This document shows, piece by piece, positions 61,356 to 64,000 of a DNA stretch of 64,000 nucleotides; position 1 is the first letter of the stretch, and every line of letters starts with the position of its first letter. This stretch comes from Thalassotalea insulae (lineage in GTDB: Bacteria; Pseudomonadota; Gammaproteobacteria; Enterobacterales; Alteromonadaceae), in NCBI RefSeq assembly GCF_030161395.1, contig NZ_BSST01000001.1, forward strand, positions 1,054,001 to 1,118,000. Reading direction: 5' to 3'. Below the pieces are notes generated by a model. That model saw only the letters and a program-made list of their open reading frames with translations, searched no databases and was not told the DNA's origin. A program made the position numbers and the translations under genes.

Positions 61356-63203
61356 ATGGATCAAGCCCCACAATCTAGACTTAAAGAGTTAATAACCAAA
61401 GGTAAAGAACAAGGTTATTTAACTTTTGCCGAAGTTAACGATCATCTTCCTCAGGATATAATCGATTCAGATCAAGTCGAAGACATTATTCGTATGATCA
61501 ATGACATGGGTATTCAGGTATTTGAACATGCGCCTGACAGCGACACTTTAATGATGAGTGAAGCCAATACCGATGAAGATGCTGCCGAAGCTGCTGCTCA
61601 AGCACTTGCCACTGTAGAAAGTGAAATTGGCAGAACAACTGACCCAGTTCGTATGTATATGCGTGAAATGGGTACCGTTGAGCTTTTAACACGTAAAGGC
61701 GAAATTGTTATCGCCAAACGTATTGAAGAAGGCATTAAAGAAGTACAACGTAGTGTTTCAGAATATCCACCTGCGATTAATTATTTATTAGAGCAATGGG
61801 ATAATTTTGAAGCCGAAGAAGGTCGTTTAAGCGATATTATCGTTGGCTTTTTAGATCCTGATGCCGAAGAAGAAGAAATTCCCGTTGCTGCAACTCATAT
61901 AGGCTCTGAATTGTCTGATGAAGAATTAGATGATGAAGATGATACCGATACCGACGAAGAAGACGAAGACGAAGAAGAGGAAGATACAGGTCCAGATCCT
62001 GAACTTGCTCGTGAAAAATTTGGCTTATTGCGTGCGGCTTATGAAAAAGCAAATAAAGTTATCGATGCCAAAGGTCGTGGCCATGCTGATGCTCAAAAAG
62101 CTATCGATGAATTAGCTGAAGTATTTAAAGAGTTTCGTTTAGTACCGAAAGTGTTCGACCGTTTAGTGAAGAACATGCGTAGCGTAATGGATCGTTTGCG
62201 TGTGCAAGAACGTTTGATCATGAAACATTGTGTTGTTGGTGCAGGCATGCCGAAAACCACATTTATTAAGGTTTTCCCTGGCAATGAAACATCAAAAGAC
62301 TGGTTTGAAGAACAAAAGAATGCAGGTTTACCTCACTCAGCCAAAATGGTTGACATAGAGGCAGATGTTGAGCGTTGTATCTATAAACTAAACCAGCTAG
62401 AAGAAGAAACTTTCCTTAATGTTCATGGCATTAAAGATATTAACCGTCGGATGTCAATTGGTGAAGCAAAAGCTCGCCGCGCGAAAAAAGAAATGGTTGA
62501 AGCCAACTTACGTTTGGTAATTTCTATCGCGAAAAAATACACTAACCGTGGTTTACAATTCTTAGATTTGATTCAAGAAGGTAATATTGGTTTGATGAAA
62601 GCGGTTGATAAGTTTGAATATCGCCGTGGTTATAAATTCTCGACCTATGCAACTTGGTGGATCAGACAAGCGATCACTCGTTCAATTGCCGATCAAGCCA
62701 GAACTATTCGTATTCCAGTGCATATGATTGAAACGATTAATAAACTTAACCGTATTTCACGTCAGATGCTACAAGAAATGGGCCGAGAACCAACACCGGA
62801 AGAATTAGCTGAACGTATGATAATGCCGGAAGATAAAATCCGTAAGGTATTAAAAATAGCTAAAGAACCAATTTCAATGGAAACACCAATCGGTGATGAT
62901 GAAGACTCGCACTTAGGTGACTTTATTGAAGATGGTAGCGGTGAATTACCAGTTGATTCAGCAACCTCTGAAAATTTAAAAGATGCTACTCATGAGGTAT
63001 TAGCAGGTCTTACTGCCCGTGAAGCTAAAGTGTTAAGAATGCGTTTTGGTATTGATATGAATACTGACCATACACTTGAAGAAGTTGGTAAGCAGTTTGA
63101 TGTAACGCGTGAACGTATTCGTCAAATTGAAGCAAAAGCGTTACGTAAGTTACGCCACCCTTCACGCTCAGAACAACTAAAAAGCTTCTTAGATGGTGAG
63201 TAA
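61356..63203 (+). CDS. rpoD: RNA polymerase sigma-70 factor RpoD
   Basis: A 615-residue primary sigma factor. The N-terminal region 1.1 (SRLKELITKGKEQGYLTFAEV) is followed by a very acidic stretch (~190-215, DDEDDTDTDEEDEDEEEED) in the non-conserved region. Region 2 has QFLDLIQEGNIGLMKAVDKFEYRRGYKFSTYATWWIRQAI, region 3 EMGREPTPEELAERM and region 4 VTRERIRQIEAKALRKLR. It is complete and ends the cluster. Confidence 0.98.
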   Translation: MDQAPQSRLKELITKGKEQGYLTFAEVNDHLPQDIIDSDQVEDIIRMINDMGIQVFEHAPDSDTLMMSEANTDEDAAEAAAQALATVESEIGRTTDPVRMYMREMGTVELLTRKGEIVIAKRIEEGIKEVQRSVSEYPPAINYLLEQWDNFEAEEGRLSDIIVGFLDPDAEEEEIPVAATHIGSELSDEELDDEDDTDTDEEDEDEEEEDTGPDPELAREKFGLLRAAYEKANKVIDAKGRGHADAQKAIDELAEVFKEFRLVPKVFDRLVKNMRSVMDRLRVQERLIMKHCVVGAGMPKTTFIKVFPGNETSKDWFEEQKNAGLPHSAKMVDIEADVERCIYKLNQLEEETFLNVHGIKDINRRMSIGEAKARRAKKEMVEANLRLVISIAKKYTNRGLQFLDLIQEGNIGLMKAVDKFEYRRGYKFSTYATWWIRQAITRSIADQARTIRIPVHMIETINKLNRISRQMLQEMGREPTPEELAERMIMPEDKIRKVLKIAKEPISMETPIGDDEDSHLGDFIEDGSGELPVDSATSENLKDATHEVLAGLTAREAKVLRMRFGIDMNTDHTLEEVGKQFDVTRERIRQIEAKALRKLRHPSRSEQLKSFLDGE

Positions 63204-63232
63204 AGAGTACTTACCATTATAAAATAGCATTA

Positions 63233-63260
63233 AAAAAGCCAGCTTAATCGCTGGCTTTTT
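63233..63260. terminator. Bidirectional terminator after rpoD
   Basis: An 11-bp stem AAAAAGCCAGC / GCTGGCTTTTT with a 6-base loop between convergent rpoD and the DUF3718 gene. Confidence 0.9.
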
Positions 63261-63270
63261 ATATATTATC

Positions 63271-63612
63271 TTATTTCATATACTCGCGTTTCAGCATTGC
63301 TATATCGCTAATAGATACGTGAGTTCCACGATTCTGTATTGCTCTGATCATATCATCTGCATTCTTACCGTATGATTGAACAAAACTAATAAGATCATCT
63401 GCATTACAACGTAAATTCTTGGCTATAAAATTTTTACTATAGCCGCTCGCTTTAATCGCGTTATACATCGCTGGGCGACTACTCGACACTGCAGTCAGGC
63501 AAAGCTGAGTATAAGTACTATTATCCGCTGCTTTTAACTCTACTGCCTGACTAGAAAATACAAAACCTGTGCTTAGTGCTGATACTACAATTAATTTTTT
63601 AAACGTATTCAT
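63271..63612 (-). CDS. Secreted DUF3718-like protein
   Basis: A 113-residue protein with signal (KLIVVSALSTGFVFSSQA). The mature part has two Cys (QLCLTAVSS and KNLRCNADDLISFVQSYG) that could form a disulfide, and a C-terminal helical segment. It resembles DUF3718, known from Shewanella and Colwellia relatives; function unknown. A GGAG-type RBS is upstream. Confidence 0.65.
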   Translation of the reverse strand: MNTFKKLIVVSALSTGFVFSSQAVELKAADNSTYTQLCLTAVSSSRPAMYNAIKASGYSKNFIAKNLRCNADDLISFVQSYGKNADDMIRAIQNRGTHVSISDIAMLKREYMK

Positions 63613-63865
63613 GGTGCTCTCTCCTACAAGTAGTGGTTACACTGTAATAGTGAGCTAAATTGAGAAAATAGTTTCAAAAAACGGCAGGCAAATGTAAATA
63701 GAAATGTCAAATTATTGACTAAAAAAGAATATGTTTACTCGTTGATTTTTATGATAAAGCTTGTTGTTTTGTGAACAGTTTTCTACTCAATATATGTCTA
63801 AACTATTACATTCATACACAGAATTTAATAACTAAAAGTCACTTGTCGCACGGCTAATAGCAGTC
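63613..63865. other. Gap at the window end
   Basis: AT-rich, with no supported gene. It should contain the promoter of the DUF3718 gene near 63615-63700. No hairpin was recognised after the cytochrome peroxidase stop. Confidence 0.4.
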
Positions 63866-64000
63866 TTATTCAGGTTGGGCAAGATTTTTATCTGTCAGAA
63901 ACTTTTCATCAGTTAAACTCGATAAAAACGCTAAGAGATCGGTTTTATCCTGTTCGCTCATTGCAAAACCTTTAACAAATGGCGATTTCAATGGATTTTT
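63866..64000 (-). CDS. C-terminus of a di-heme cytochrome c peroxidase-like protein (partial)
   Basis: On the minus strand the last 44 residues before the stop read KNPLKSPFVKGFAMSEQDKT, then DLLAFLSSLTDEKFL, ending NLAQPE. The SPFVKGF-x-(L/M)SEQ-K-DLLAFLxSLTDExFL pattern is typical of the C-terminal end of MauG/CcpA-type di-heme peroxidases. The start and the heme motifs lie outside the window, so assignment is by the tail only. Confidence 0.6.
   Translation of the reverse strand, partial: KNPLKSPFVKGFAMSEQDKTDLLAFLSSLTDEKFLTDKNLAQPE

Noticed and set aside
1..64000. CRISPR arrays, phage genes or insertion sequences
   Set aside because: No regularly spaced direct repeats, transposase or phage structural genes were seen on reading both strands.

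Overview
The window is a chromosomal segment of a motile marine gammaproteobacterium of the Alteromonadales type, most likely Colwelliaceae (Colwellia/Thalassotalea-like). This rests on gene content and order: flgA / cheV-cheR-flgB..., flgM-flgN, the polar-flagellum genes flgO, flgP and flgT, tkt-epd-pgk-fba, rpsU-yqeY-dnaG-rpoD, and small lineage-type families (DUF3083, DUF3718, DUF3820). The DNA is AT-rich. No phage, transposase, integrase or CRISPR array was seen.

Region 1 (1-6022, + strand) is a tight operon, open at its left end. It encodes a DmpG-like aldolase C-terminus, an acyl-AMP ligase, a VOC-fold protein, a metal-dependent cyclase/hydrolase, a stand-alone acyl carrier protein, an AAC(3)-like N-acyltransferase, a DUF4910 zinc-peptidase-like protein and a methyltransferase. 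It converges on a Maf/DUF115 flagellin glycosyltransferase and the flagellin genes. I infer that it makes and attaches an unusual acyl decoration on the flagellin sugar. This is the best candidate for an undescribed system here.

Region 2 (6078-26624, - strand) is the flagellar structural block, read right to left: cheV, cheR, flgBCDE, a foreign-looking secreted-protein gene, flgFGHIJKL, two flagellin genes, flaG, fliD, fliS, a fliT-like gene and maf. The flg operon is split: flgE has its own terminator, and flgF has a near-perfect sigma-54 promoter. Clean sigma-28 promoters precede one flagellin and flgM. On the right are flgA, flgMN (+), flgO-flgP (-) and flgT (+).

Region 3 (31097-39304) holds tRNA-Arg(CCT), a 44-residue membrane peptide gene, central carbon genes (tkt, epd, pgk, fba), an MscS channel and a DUF481 outer-membrane protein.

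Region 4 (39319-48342) covers molybdenum cofactor and molybdate uptake. An alpha/beta hydrolase and moeA lie on the - strand. Opposite is a Moco-riboswitch-led operon moaA-mobA-moaB-moaC-moaD-moaE-modA-modB-modC-moeB.

Region 5 (48368-64000) is housekeeping: rmf, DUF3820, DUF3083, msrA, a YbbN/CnoX-like protein, a diguanylate cyclase, an acyl-CoA dehydrogenase, uppP, folK, folB, plsY, tsaD, rpsU-yqeY-dnaG-rpoD, a DUF3718 protein and the C-terminus of a di-heme cytochrome c peroxidase-like protein.

A dispersed intergenic repeat with the core TGTACAGGATGTACG occurs five times. Each copy abuts the intrinsic terminator of a minus-strand gene, in the same orientation.
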